DNA of 64,000 nt from Gammaproteobacteria bacterium UBA2679. Lineage in GTDB: Bacteria; Pseudomonadota; Gammaproteobacteria; Pseudomonadales; Oleiphilaceae. Within the stretch, counting starts at the first letter, position 1; each line of letters opens with the position of its first letter. The stretch lies in assembly GCA_002354735.1 (NCBI GenBank), contig DEMD01000015.1, positions 23,304 to 87,303 on the forward strand, read 5' to 3'. Of the stretch, positions 52,506 to 61,500 are shown in pieces. The translations under genes were made by a program, and so were the position numbers. A model generated the notes under the pieces. That model was not told the DNA's origin, did not search any database, and saw only the letters and a list, made by a program, of their open reading frames with translations.

Positions 52506-53543
52506 TCAGCTATAGCGATAGGGCCGTCCGGCCTTCTCCATCAGCTCACCATAGTCCTTGAAGATCTTGATGACCTTGGCCTTGGTTTCCGACTCCTTGG
52601 CGATCTCGTCCCAGAATACCTTCGCGGCTTTTTCGACTTCGGCCCACTCCTCATCAGGAATCGTGGTAAGTTTCATTTTTGAACCGTTTACGCGGAGCTC
52701 GGCTTCGCCACCCCAGTACCACCACTGTCTGTAATAATGCGAGCTGTCGAGAGTGACTTTCAAGAGCTCTTTCAGGTGTTCCGGCAACGCATTGTAGCGA
52801 TCCATGTTGGCAAAGAAGGAGCCGGCCCAGGCACCCGAAATGTTATTGGTGAGGAAGTAGTCGGTCACATCCGCCCAGCCGACGGTGTAGTCCTCCGTGA
52901 TCCCAGACCAGGCAATGCCGTCGAGCTCGCCGGTCTGAACCGCGACCTCGATATCCTCCCAGGGCAGGGAGACCGGCACCACGCCGAACTGGCTCATGAA
53001 GCGACCAGCGGTGGGGAATGTGAAGACGCGCTTGCCCTTGAGATCGTCCAGCGAATTGATTGGCTTCTTGGTGGCAAAGTGACAGGGGTCCCATGCACCG
53101 GCCGAGATGTGCTTGACGCCGACTTTGGCATATTCCTTCTCCCATATTTCCGCCAGCCCGTACTGGTTGAACAGCACCGGCACATCCAACGAATAACGGC
53201 TGGCGAAGGGGAAGTAGCCACCGAAGACCGTCACTTCCGTCGGCGAGGCCATGGAGTCGTCGTCGGACTGTACAGCATCGATGGTGCCCTTCTGCAACGC
53301 CCGGAACAGTTCACCCGTCGGTACCAGCTGGTCTGCGAAATACAGTTCAATCTGCATCTCGTCCCCGGCAATCTTGTTGAAACTTTCGATGGCGGGCTTG
53401 ATAACGTGCTCAGCAAGTGCGGGACCTGCGTAAGTCTGCATGCGCCAGCGAATCTTAGGCTTTGCGGCGTAGAGTGCTGGCGGCGCCAGCGCGGCTGCAC
53501 CAGCGATACCGGCTGTTGCGAGGAACTTACGTCTTGTGGTCAT
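52506..53543 (-). CDS. TRAP transporter substrate-binding protein (DctP family)
   Basis: A 345-residue periplasmic binding protein. TTRRKFLATAGIAGAAAL is a Tat-type signal peptide. The mature protein has DctP features: IRWRMQTYAGPALAEHV, GELFRALQKGTIDAVQSDD, GKRVFTFPTAGRFMSQFG and EVAVQTGELDGIAWSGI. It delivers the substrate to the DctQM permease. ATG 53543 has GGAG 6 nt upstream. TRAP binding proteins usually hold a carboxylate through an Arg, and R-containing VFTFPTAGRFM is a candidate. The substrate here is unknown. Confidence 0.95.
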   Translation of the reverse strand: MTTRRKFLATAGIAGAAALAPPALYAAKPKIRWRMQTYAGPALAEHVIKPAIESFNKIAGDEMQIELYFADQLVPTGELFRALQKGTIDAVQSDDDSMASPTEVTVFGGYFPFASRYSLDVPVLFNQYGLAEIWEKEYAKVGVKHISAGAWDPCHFATKKPINSLDDLKGKRVFTFPTAGRFMSQFGVVPVSLPWEDIEVAVQTGELDGIAWSGITEDYTVGWADVTDYFLTNNISGAWAGSFFANMDRYNALPEHLKELLKVTLDSSHYYRQWWYWGGEAELRVNGSKMKLTTIPDEEWAEVEKAAKVFWDEIAKESETKAKVIKIFKDYGELMEKAGRPYRYS

Positions 53544-53581
53544 GATGCTCTCCTGGTTTCCGTTTTTCTGCCTTCGAGGTC

Positions 53582-54904
53582 TTATTTGCCGTACACGTAA
53601 TTCGGAAGCCACATCGCGATGTCCGGAAAGACCATGATCAGCGCAAGCGCCAGTATCATGACAAGCACGAAAGGCAGGATGGAGCTGTAGATGTCGCGCA
53701 GTGAGATCTCTGGCGGCGCCATCGCCCGCATCAGGAACAGGTTATAGCCGAAGGGTGGCGTCATGTAGGCCACCTGCGTGGTGATCGTGTAGAGGATGCC
53801 GTACCAGATGAGATCGAAACCAAGCGCATCGACTAACGGCACATACAGGGGCGCGACGATAACCAGCATTGCGGTGTCGTCGAGGAAGGTGCCCATGATG
53901 AGAAATGACAATTGCATCAGGATCAGGATGGTCCACGGATTCAGCCCTAACTGCTCTGTAAACAGGCCTTCGATGGCCTGAACCGCACCGAGACCGTCGA
54001 ACACTGCGCCGAATCCCAGGGCTGCCAGGATAATCCACATGAACATGCAGGAAATCCCGAGTGTCTGCCGAACGGAGACTTCGAAGACCGCCCGGTTCAT
54101 TCGTCCCTTCAGAATCGCAGCCAGGAACGCGGCCATGGCCCCAATGGCAGAGCTTTCCACGAGGCTGGTCCAGCCGTTGATGAAGGGCACCATCATGACA
54201 GCGAAGATGACTAGCGGTAACAAGCCTGCACGCAGCAGGCGCAGCTTCTCGCGGGTGCTGACCTGACGTTCCTCAGCCGCCAGTGGCGGGCCAAGTTCGG
54301 GTTGTATCCGGCAGCGAATGTAGATATAGGCGATGAACATGGCCGCCATCATCAGGCCGGGCAGGACGCCCGCCAGCCACAGCTGTCCCACCGGCTGCCT
54401 GGCGATCATGGCGTAGAGCACCAGCACGACAGAGGGGGGGACGAGAATACCCAGCGAGGAGCCTGCCTGGACCACGCCCGTCACCATTCGCTTGTCGTAT
54501 CCCCGCTTGAGTAGCTCAGGCAAGGCAATGGTCGCACCGATGGCCATTCCTGCCACGGATAGGCCATTCATTGCCGAGACCAGCACCATCAGCGCGATTG
54601 TGCCGATAGCCAGCCCGCCCGGCATAGGGCCCATCCAGACGTGAAACATCCTGTACAGGTCATCGGCAATCTTGGACTCTGACAGCACGTAGCCCATGAA
54701 GATGAACATCGGCAGGGTCAACAGCGGGTACCAGTTCATCAGCTTCATCGAGGCTGCGAAAGGGATGTCCGAACCACCGGTGCCCCAGAGCGCCAGGGCC
54801 GCAAGCGCTGCGACACCTCCAATGGCGCCGAAGACCCGCTGCCCGGTCATCAGCATGAGCATCATCGTGGAGAACATGAACAAGGCAATCAGGTCATACG
54901 ACAT
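53582..54904 (-). CDS. TRAP transporter large permease (DctM family)
   Basis: A 440-residue inner-membrane protein with about 12 hydrophobic segments. LMLMTGQRVFGAIGGVAAL, TLPMFIFMGYVLSESKIADDLY, AGSSLGILVPPSVVLVLYAM and MTPPFGYNLFLMRAMAP are DctM signatures. It is the sodium-coupled channel subunit. The start codon directly follows the DctQ stop (TAG-ATG), so the subunits are translated together. Confidence 0.96.
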   Translation of the reverse strand: MSYDLIALFMFSTMMLMLMTGQRVFGAIGGVAALAALALWGTGGSDIPFAASMKLMNWYPLLTLPMFIFMGYVLSESKIADDLYRMFHVWMGPMPGGLAIGTIALMVLVSAMNGLSVAGMAIGATIALPELLKRGYDKRMVTGVVQAGSSLGILVPPSVVLVLYAMIARQPVGQLWLAGVLPGLMMAAMFIAYIYIRCRIQPELGPPLAAEERQVSTREKLRLLRAGLLPLVIFAVMMVPFINGWTSLVESSAIGAMAAFLAAILKGRMNRAVFEVSVRQTLGISCMFMWIILAALGFGAVFDGLGAVQAIEGLFTEQLGLNPWTILILMQLSFLIMGTFLDDTAMLVIVAPLYVPLVDALGFDLIWYGILYTITTQVAYMTPPFGYNLFLMRAMAPPEISLRDIYSSILPFVLVMILALALIMVFPDIAMWLPNYVYGK

Positions 54905-55411
54905 CTAGAGGGTCTCTCCGCGGATGATCGCGATGTCCTTGAAGAACTCCGAGATGGCCTGTAGCAGCATGAGGAAGAAGCCGATGCACATGACGACCTT
55001 GATAGGCCACATGTACGGCCGCCAGGCAGTCCGGCTGCGAACGCCGTATTCGAGTGAATAGCTGGTGCTTTCGATAGCCCCGTAGAGCAGCACGCCGAGG
55101 TAGAAAACCAGGACGAAGACAGTAAAGGCGTCTACCCAGGCTTTCTTCTTTGCCGACCACTCACCGTAGAACAGATCCATCCGCACGTTCGAACCTAGCT
55201 GCAGCGAGTAGGGCCCGCCCATGATGTAGTACGCAACCATCGCAAACTGCGCCGCTTCCAGCGTCCAGAGTGAGGGCAGGAAGAAAGTCTTCGAAATCGA
55301 TGACCAGAGCAGTATGCCGACCATGACGAATATGCCATACATCATGATGCGGCCGATGCGGTAGTTTACGGCGTCGACGACGCGGACATAGCCTCGGATC
55401 ACTGGCCCCAT
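54905..55411 (-). CDS. TRAP transporter small permease (DctQ family)
   Basis: A 168-residue inner-membrane protein with four hydrophobic segments, as expected for DctQ. Features include WTLEAAQFAMVAYYIMGGPYSLQLGSNVRMDLFYG (in part, family GxxxL region) and YSLEYGVRSRTAWRPYMWPIK. The latter matches the conserved E-x-G-...-S-x-x-A-W-...-P motif. It pairs with the DctM protein. It overlaps the hydrolase gene upstream by 13 nt. Confidence 0.94.
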   Translation of the reverse strand: MGPVIRGYVRVVDAVNYRIGRIMMYGIFVMVGILLWSSISKTFFLPSLWTLEAAQFAMVAYYIMGGPYSLQLGSNVRMDLFYGEWSAKKKAWVDAFTVFVLVFYLGVLLYGAIESTSYSLEYGVRSRTAWRPYMWPIKVVMCIGFFLMLLQAISEFFKDIAIIRGETL

Positions 55412-56205
55412 TCGGGTTCGTCCTCATCATCGGAGAACTCTTCATCGAGTACCGGCCTGGCCTGCGCCACCTTGATTGCGGCGGTGAGCAAGCCTGACAG
55501 CATCAGGGCCATGGCCTCCTGGTCATGTGGCGTAGCGATGAGGTCGTTGCGGATCTCGATCATCACGTTCAGATAGTGAGATGGCAGCGCATGTGCTTTC
55601 AGGGTATGCGTTACACCATCTTTCGGCCCGTAGGGTTGATTGCGCCGAACGATGCGTTCGCAGTTCTGCTGCGCGATCTGCAGCAGGGCATCAGCCAGAC
55701 GACTATCACGGTCGTGCAATATTCCGATCTCCACCGTACGCTGCTGCCCCTTGTACACCGGCGTGAAGCTATGGATGGTAATGATGATGGGTGTGCCCGA
55801 CATACTCTGCAGTGTTGTCTTCAGCTGCTTCTTGAATGGCTTATACACACTGGCTACACGACTGGCCCGCTCAGCATCCCCGAGATTGGCATTGCCAGGA
55901 ATGTCATGAATCTCGCTGCGCGCAGGCATGGCGTCCAGAGCGTGGGGCGGACGATTGCAGTCATAGACGAGACGCGACACGGCACTTGCGATCAGTCTCG
56001 CATCGAGCAGTTCACTGAGGTGTCTGGCTACCTCGAGCGCCCCCGGGTCCCAGGCGACATGGCTCTGCAGGACGGCGTCGTTGAGACCAAGACCGTGATA
56101 CTGATCGGGAATGAAGTTACTGGCGTGTTCGCATACCAGCAGGATCTGAGAGCCTGCTTCAGGCCTGATGACCTGCGGCGCGATGCGACCAGCCGGGATG
56201 CTCAT
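55399..56205 (-). CDS. N-formylglutamate amidohydrolase family protein
   Basis: A 268-residue hydrolase. LLVCEHASNFIP, HVAWDPGALEVARHLSE, YDCNRPPHALDA and IITIHSFTPVY match the N-formylglutamate amidohydrolase family, with metal ligands in CEH and the later His. In this operon, next to a glutamine-synthetase-like ligase, it more likely removes the gamma-glutamyl group at the end of a pathway than acts in histidine breakdown; no hut genes are nearby. First gene of the seven-gene minus-strand operon. Confidence 0.9.
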   Translation of the reverse strand: MSIPAGRIAPQVIRPEAGSQILLVCEHASNFIPDQYHGLGLNDAVLQSHVAWDPGALEVARHLSELLDARLIASAVSRLVYDCNRPPHALDAMPARSEIHDIPGNANLGDAERASRVASVYKPFKKQLKTTLQSMSGTPIIITIHSFTPVYKGQQRTVEIGILHDRDSRLADALLQIAQQNCERIVRRNQPYGPKDGVTHTLKAHALPSHYLNVMIEIRNDLIATPHDQEAMALMLSGLLTAAIKVAQARPVLDEEFSDDEDEPEWGQ

Positions 56206-56720
56206 CGCGGAAACGAAAGTGCCTGTTCTGGAATCACGGAGCTCTTCCTTATACAGATGCTATGAAGAGAGTTCTTCAAAACGCAGGCGACTGTCAATAT
56301 CTTTGTGAAAATATATTTTCACGAGTGATTGGTCTGTCTGTTTTCGAAGATACCGGACAAACCCTTCCCCAGGGTGTCGCGGGTTTTTACACGCCAGATC
56401 AGCTTGAGTCAGATGCAGAACATGCGTGGGTGTAGCCGACAACGCCTGTATGGCTCGTGGGCAGCGACTGAGCGGCAGGCTGTTATGGTTTCAGCTCAGC
56501 CTAGGAGGCGTCGAAGATTTTTACATAACGAAGAATAGAGTGGTCGACCTAATCCAATTAGACGATTGATAAATGTGTGGATTGCAATATGTGGAACGTA
56601 TCTTGCTGATTAATATGGAATTTTTATGTTGGAGGTGGTCGTTTTCTGTTCGAGTAGTCAGTGTCCCACAGCATGGATCTCTTAACCCGGAGCATGACGC
56701 TCTTACACCGAGGGTAGAGT
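56206..56720. other. Gene-free divergent region before the EpsA-like gene
   Basis: This 515-nt stretch separates the TRAP catabolic operon from the EpsA-like regulator. It becomes AT-rich near 56280-56330 and 56540-56640, as promoter regions often do. A short TTG-started frame at 56260-56442 on the minus strand has no coding features I trust. I could not fix a promoter, but both operons must start here. Confidence 0.45.
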
Positions 56721-57554
56721 ATGACGAAGATGGCTCACATCCTGAGTACCAACTTGTCCAATGCGCTTAATATCGAAAACAATCAGTTCATAAACGTGAT
56801 ACAGGAGGCGCTGAATATCCAGACGCATGCCGATCTGTTTCATTGGCTCCAGGGGGATCTTCAGACATATCTGCCGCATGAAATCCTGCTTGCCATCTGG
56901 CGGCTGCGCGAAAGCGAAACACTGCAGATCGATGTCATTTCTCCACTTCGTGAGATGCGGACATCCAATGTGGTCGGTGCCGACATGTTGCCCCTGAGAC
57001 AAGATCTCCTGGCGCGCTGGGAGAAGGGTGGTCACCAGCTTTTTGACGTCCGGAATGAGGACGGATTTGTGCTCGATCACAGCAAGCAGGATACGCCTGA
57101 CCCTGTGAGCATGAACTTCAGACGCATGCGGTCAGCGCTTGTTCATGGTATTCAGAATGTGCGGGAGCGCGACGAAATTATGTATCTGGTATTCAGTGAG
57201 GCGCTGTCTATCCCAAGGTCGGCTCATCACTATTTCAAGCTACTCCTGCCATATATCGATACGGCTTTGCGACAACTGCCGCCCTTGCGTGATCAAGCGT
57301 CTACTGCTGCTTTTGCGGGGCCTGTCTCCGACTTCGGTCTCACTTCGCGCGAGCGGGAGATCATGGAATGGGTCAGGGCCGGAAAGACCAATGAGGTGAT
57401 TGGTGTGATTCTCGATATCAGTCGCTTTACCGTAAAGAATCACCTCAAGCGAATATTCAGAAAACTTGATGTCTCCAACCGGGCCCAGGCGGTCAACAAG
57501 ATTTACGAATGTGCCGCGACTGCGCCTGGCTCAGGTTGTCAGGATCGACAGTAG
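56721..57554 (+). CDS. EpsA-like LuxR-type regulator of exopolysaccharide genes
   Basis: A 277-residue protein. The N-terminal part (1-200) has the helical sensor pattern seen in EpsA, a LuxR-type regulator associated with exosortase/exopolysaccharide loci: FHWLQGDLQTYLPHEILLAI and MNFRRMRSALVHGIQNVRER. The C-terminus is a LuxR helix-turn-helix (LTSREREIMEWVRAGKTNEV, ISRFTVKNHLKRIFRKLDV). It overlaps the convergent DUF4434 gene by 16 nt. It probably activates the opposite-strand NfrB-NfrA-DUF4434 set. No exosortase gene is in the window. Confidence 0.85.
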   Translation: MTKMAHILSTNLSNALNIENNQFINVIQEALNIQTHADLFHWLQGDLQTYLPHEILLAIWRLRESETLQIDVISPLREMRTSNVVGADMLPLRQDLLARWEKGGHQLFDVRNEDGFVLDHSKQDTPDPVSMNFRRMRSALVHGIQNVRERDEIMYLVFSEALSIPRSAHHYFKLLLPYIDTALRQLPPLRDQASTAAFAGPVSDFGLTSREREIMEWVRAGKTNEVIGVILDISRFTVKNHLKRIFRKLDVSNRAQAVNKIYECAATAPGSGCQDRQ

Positions 57555-58531
57555 AAACGCCGATACTGACTAAGCAACTCGGCCTGTCCCGGTCTACTGG
57601 AATCGAGCAGGTATTCCGGTACAGAAAACGCTACGATCTCATTTGGCCCGGGCTTCAGCGCCTGGATAGCGCCCATTTGGCGCAGGATTCGTGTAATGGG
57701 AGCCGCATGCGCGCTGAAGGGTGTGTCATCAAGCGGCGGCCCGCTCTGTTGTGAAAACAGCTCCACGATTATGCCCCAGTAGCGCTTGGATCGAGCAGCG
57801 ATTCTGTTCACTCTGAGCGCGTATTCGTGGTGGTGGGGACGTGCCACCGTGCCCACGCCAGCACCATCCTGTAGTAGGACCCGTAACTCTGGTGCTGCTG
57901 CCCAGAGCGCTCGCCATAGCCGCTCAAATTGATCAGGCGATTGTGAACCGCTTACGTAGGTCGAAATGCTCACCGTCTTGTGAGGACTCAGTTGTGTAAG
58001 CAGGCTGACAAGGCTTCTCAGATGCTCCCGAAGCAGATCAACCTGCCAGGCTTGTGTCCAGGTGCGGTCGTCGATTTCTTCCGAGATATACCATCCTGCC
58101 AGTGCAGGATGACGGCCGAGTTCTGCTTCGAGCCGAGCGGCAGCCGCCAATGAGCGTTCGCGAAGGTTTGCCAGATATGCGGCCAGTTCATCGGCAGGCG
58201 CGCTGATTTGTGTGCCATAGTCGGCATCGGCTGCCAGGCCCAGAACGACCCGTAGCCCATTGGCATGTGCCTGATCCAGCCAACCACTGAGGAACCGTAT
58301 ACCTGGCTCGCGGCTCAGATCCAGCTCGCCGAAGACACTCCATTGCAGGTAGAGCGTCTCGACCCCCAGCCCTGCGATATCCTGCAGCGCTGCCTGCCAC
58401 TCGTCCGGTGATCGTTCCAGGTCGGAAAGAAGGGGCTGCAGAAAGCTTGAGCGGAAAGGTGCGCCTGGGCATTCACCGGCTGCCGCTGGCAAAGTCATTG
58501 TCATTAGCAGCCAGAACAAGAGCTGTTTCAC
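57539..58531 (-). CDS. DUF4434 TIM-barrel protein
   Basis: A 330-residue exported protein with a signal peptide (about 1-20, MTLPAAAGEC). It has the layout of DUF4434, a TIM-barrel domain related to glycoside hydrolases: SDLERSPDEWQAALQDIAGL, ETLYLQWSVFGE, GLRVVLGLAAD, GWYISEEIDDRTW (acidic pair near the active-site strand) and TVSISTYVSG. It probably cleaves or modifies a polysaccharide in the periplasm. It is 22 nt downstream of the NfrA-like gene and should share its transcript. Confidence 0.85.
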   Translation of the reverse strand: MKQLLFWLLMTMTLPAAAGECPGAPFRSSFLQPLLSDLERSPDEWQAALQDIAGLGVETLYLQWSVFGELDLSREPGIRFLSGWLDQAHANGLRVVLGLAADADYGTQISAPADELAAYLANLRERSLAAAARLEAELGRHPALAGWYISEEIDDRTWTQAWQVDLLREHLRSLVSLLTQLSPHKTVSISTYVSGSQSPDQFERLWRALWAAAPELRVLLQDGAGVGTVARPHHHEYALRVNRIAARSKRYWGIIVELFSQQSGPPLDDTPFSAHAAPITRILRQMGAIQALKPGPNEIVAFSVPEYLLDSSRPGQAELLSQYRRFYCRS

Positions 58532-58552
58532 TGGCGGAACCTCCTGATCACG

Positions 58553-61500
58553 TTAAAAGCCATTGTGCAGGCGCAACACGAAGCCCGAGTTTTCATTGGT
58601 ATTGCCACCCACCACCGCACGGTATTCAAGCGCCAGCTCAAGCTGACTACTATGAGTCCGATAGGCGTTGCCGCCAAACCAGCCGCGTAGGGCCGTACCA
58701 ACGCCGATTTCGTAGCGCTTCTCCGTTTCGATGTCCTCGGTGTAGCTAGCACCTGCTATAGCATAGGGCGTCAGGTTCAGACCCTGCCGAATATGCGCGG
58801 CGACACCCTCACGCCACTCCCCGACCAGAAACTCTGCTCGGTCTTCCACGACCAGGGCTGCGTCCAGGTACACCGACCGGTAATGGCGGTACGTCTCACT
58901 TGGAGCATAAGCTGTGCCGCGATCGAACGAGGCACTGGCGCGGATCATCCAGTCGTTTCTGGCCTCGCGCCCCAGCGCAACCAGTCGCTCACCTGAGATG
59001 AGGAAATTGAGCGGGGCGAAGGGCTTGGCGCGAAGGCCAACACCACCCTGGGTTCGGCTGCCTTCTGTCGAAAGCGTGTCGTCTTCGAATGTCCAGATGC
59101 TACGCCCGAAAACCTCAACGTGACGACCGTCCGAAACGTTGTCGAGCCGATAGGCAATGTCGAGGCCGGCCTGGCTCCGAAAGCCGGCCAGGCCGACCGA
59201 GCCATCAGGATCGGAGGCATCATTGCCGTTCATACGACGCACAAACAGCCCCGTGTTTATCTTCAGACGATCCTCGAGCTGCTGTACTTCCCGCCGCCAG
59301 GCGTAGCCACGTTCATCAGTACCGGCGCTACCCTTGGCGTCATCTCGCTCAGTGTCCGGCTGCTCAGTCTGCGCCAGATCGATGCGACGGCGGAATGCAC
59401 TCGCCGCGGCCTCGTCCTGACCCAGGCGCCGATAGACATGGCCGAGTTCTTCATACAGGGGCAGACGCTGTACATCCCCAGCCAGGGCCGCTTCGAAATG
59501 ATCGGCTGCAAGACTGTCATCACCAGACCCAAGGTAGACGTAGCCGAGGCTTGCCCGGAACTCGGCATTCTCGGGGGCGAGCAATACCGCCTGCTCGAAT
59601 TCATTACGGGCATCGAGCTGCTCTCCAAGTTTCAGCAGATATTGACCAAGCGCGTAGTGCCGGTCTGCGGTGGGTTTGGTCAGCACAGATCTGCGCTGCG
59701 CCTCTGCCGCCTGACGCAGGTCGCCATCCAGCGACGCCAGCCGGGCGAGCTCCTCATACAGCAATGCTCGCTGATCAAGCGCCAGTGCGTGTTCCTTGAT
59801 CTGTGCAAGCATCTGGCTTGCCCGCTCGTGCTGACCGGCAAGCCGTGCTGCTCGACCTGCATTCAGCATCAGTGCCCCAGGACGGGTGCCCTCAGCGTTA
59901 TAAAGCATCTCCCAAGCCTGCGCTGCGGTCGCCCAGAGACCATGCGCCTCGGCAAGCTTTGCCCACTTCCGCAGCACCATGGGCAGATCGGGATGTTTCG
60001 GCAGGAGTGATCCCACCAGTTGATGCATTTCAGACAAGGCGGCTGCGTGGTCATTCGCCGCCACCAGAATATCCACCAGTCGGACGTGTGTTTCTGTATC
60101 GCCCCGCAATGCAAGCAGGTGTTTCTGGGTCTTCGCGGCCGAGACCAGATCACCTGATCCAACCTGGCGTTCCGCCAGGGCGTGCAGGGCAGGCGGATAA
60201 TTCGGCGCCAGTTGCGCAGCGCGTTCCAGAGCTGCCAATTGAGCCGCGGAATCACCTGCCTGCGCATGCATGTCGGCAATTTCGAGAGCAATTGCGCCCG
60301 GTTCATCCACTTGACCTGGCTCATCGAGTAGCTGCGCCAGAACCTGTTCAGCAGCCTCGACACGTCCCAGCTCCCTGAGCAGCTGTCCTTTGAGTCTCGT
60401 GCCGTACACAGGCAGATTTGCGGTGGATTCAAGCAGGTCCAGGGCTTGCTCAATCTTCCCCGCTCGTCTCAAGGCCTGGACCTGCTCAAGCCTGAGATCT
60501 GCAAGAGCGCCTTCATTCGCTACGGCTATTCCAAAGTGCTCGGCCGCGAGTTCGGGGTCGCCTGATTCCAGAGACAGATAACCGAGACTCGCATGATACT
60601 CAGCATTGTTCGGAGCCAGTATGATGGCTTCCTGCAGCGCCTTGCGGGCTTTATCTGGTTCACCCAGCGCCTTCCATATTTCCGCCATGATGAAGTGGCG
60701 CTCGGCACTGGCGTGCAAATGTACTGCATCCTGTTGCCACTGCGCGGCAGCCAGTGTCTCACCTTCGGAAAGCGCTATCTGGGCACGCTCATCAAGGAAC
60801 AAGGCGCGAACTTCAGGTTCCAGCCTAGCGATATCAAGCTTGACGATTAGCTGACGCGCCCGCACTGGTTGGCCTCCCAGGCGAGCCGAACGCACTGCCT
60901 GCAGCAGGTATCGTGGTGAGCTGCTTTCCTCCGCCAGAAATAAAGCCTCCCAGGCTTGTGCCGCAGCAATCCAGGCCTGCTCGGCTTCGGCGAGATCGGC
61001 CCACTGACGCAAGACCCGCAGTCGCTCCGGGTGATCGGGAGGCATCCTTTCCGCCAGCAGCGGTAACTCGTCCAGCGCACTCTGACGTGCATTGGCAGCG
61101 ATTAGCACATCGACCAGCCTGAGGCGATTGTCAGCTTGATCCTCTACCGCGACAAGGGCCCGAAGTGTATCCGATGCCGCCTGGAGTTGGCCCTCGCCGA
61201 TCAGCCGCTCCGCCAGCGCGCGCAGTGCCGGAGCATGGTTTGGCGACAGGGCGACAGCTTGCTGCAGCGCCGTCAATTGCGCTGCCAGATCGCCCGCTTT
61301 GGCATGGAGTTCGGCAACTTCGAGCGCTACCGCGCCCCGATCTTCCTGAAGCGAGGGTGCTTCCAGCAAACGCTTCATGATCTGTGCAGCGTCTTCTGGT
61401 CGGCCGAGCTCGCCAAGTAGCTGAGCATGCAGGCGTCGCCCATATGGCGAGGTCTGCTCTACGGTCTCCACGACCTCAAGTGCCTGTGCAACGAGACCGG

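Noticed and set aside
52737..53600. Plus-strand frame opposite the DctP gene
   Set aside because: It shadows a well-conserved gene with a correct Tat signal and ribosome-binding site.
55525..56265. Plus-strand frame opposite the amidohydrolase gene
   Set aside because: It is antisense to a conserved enzyme, with no recognisable domain.
56260..56442. Small minus-strand frame upstream of the amidohydrolase gene
   Set aside because: TTG start, no ribosome-binding site, no similarity to anything I know, and in a likely promoter region.
59120..60010. Plus-strand frame of 296 codons inside the NfrA-like gene
   Set aside because: It is antisense to TPR-coding sequence; GC-rich third positions make such frames common.
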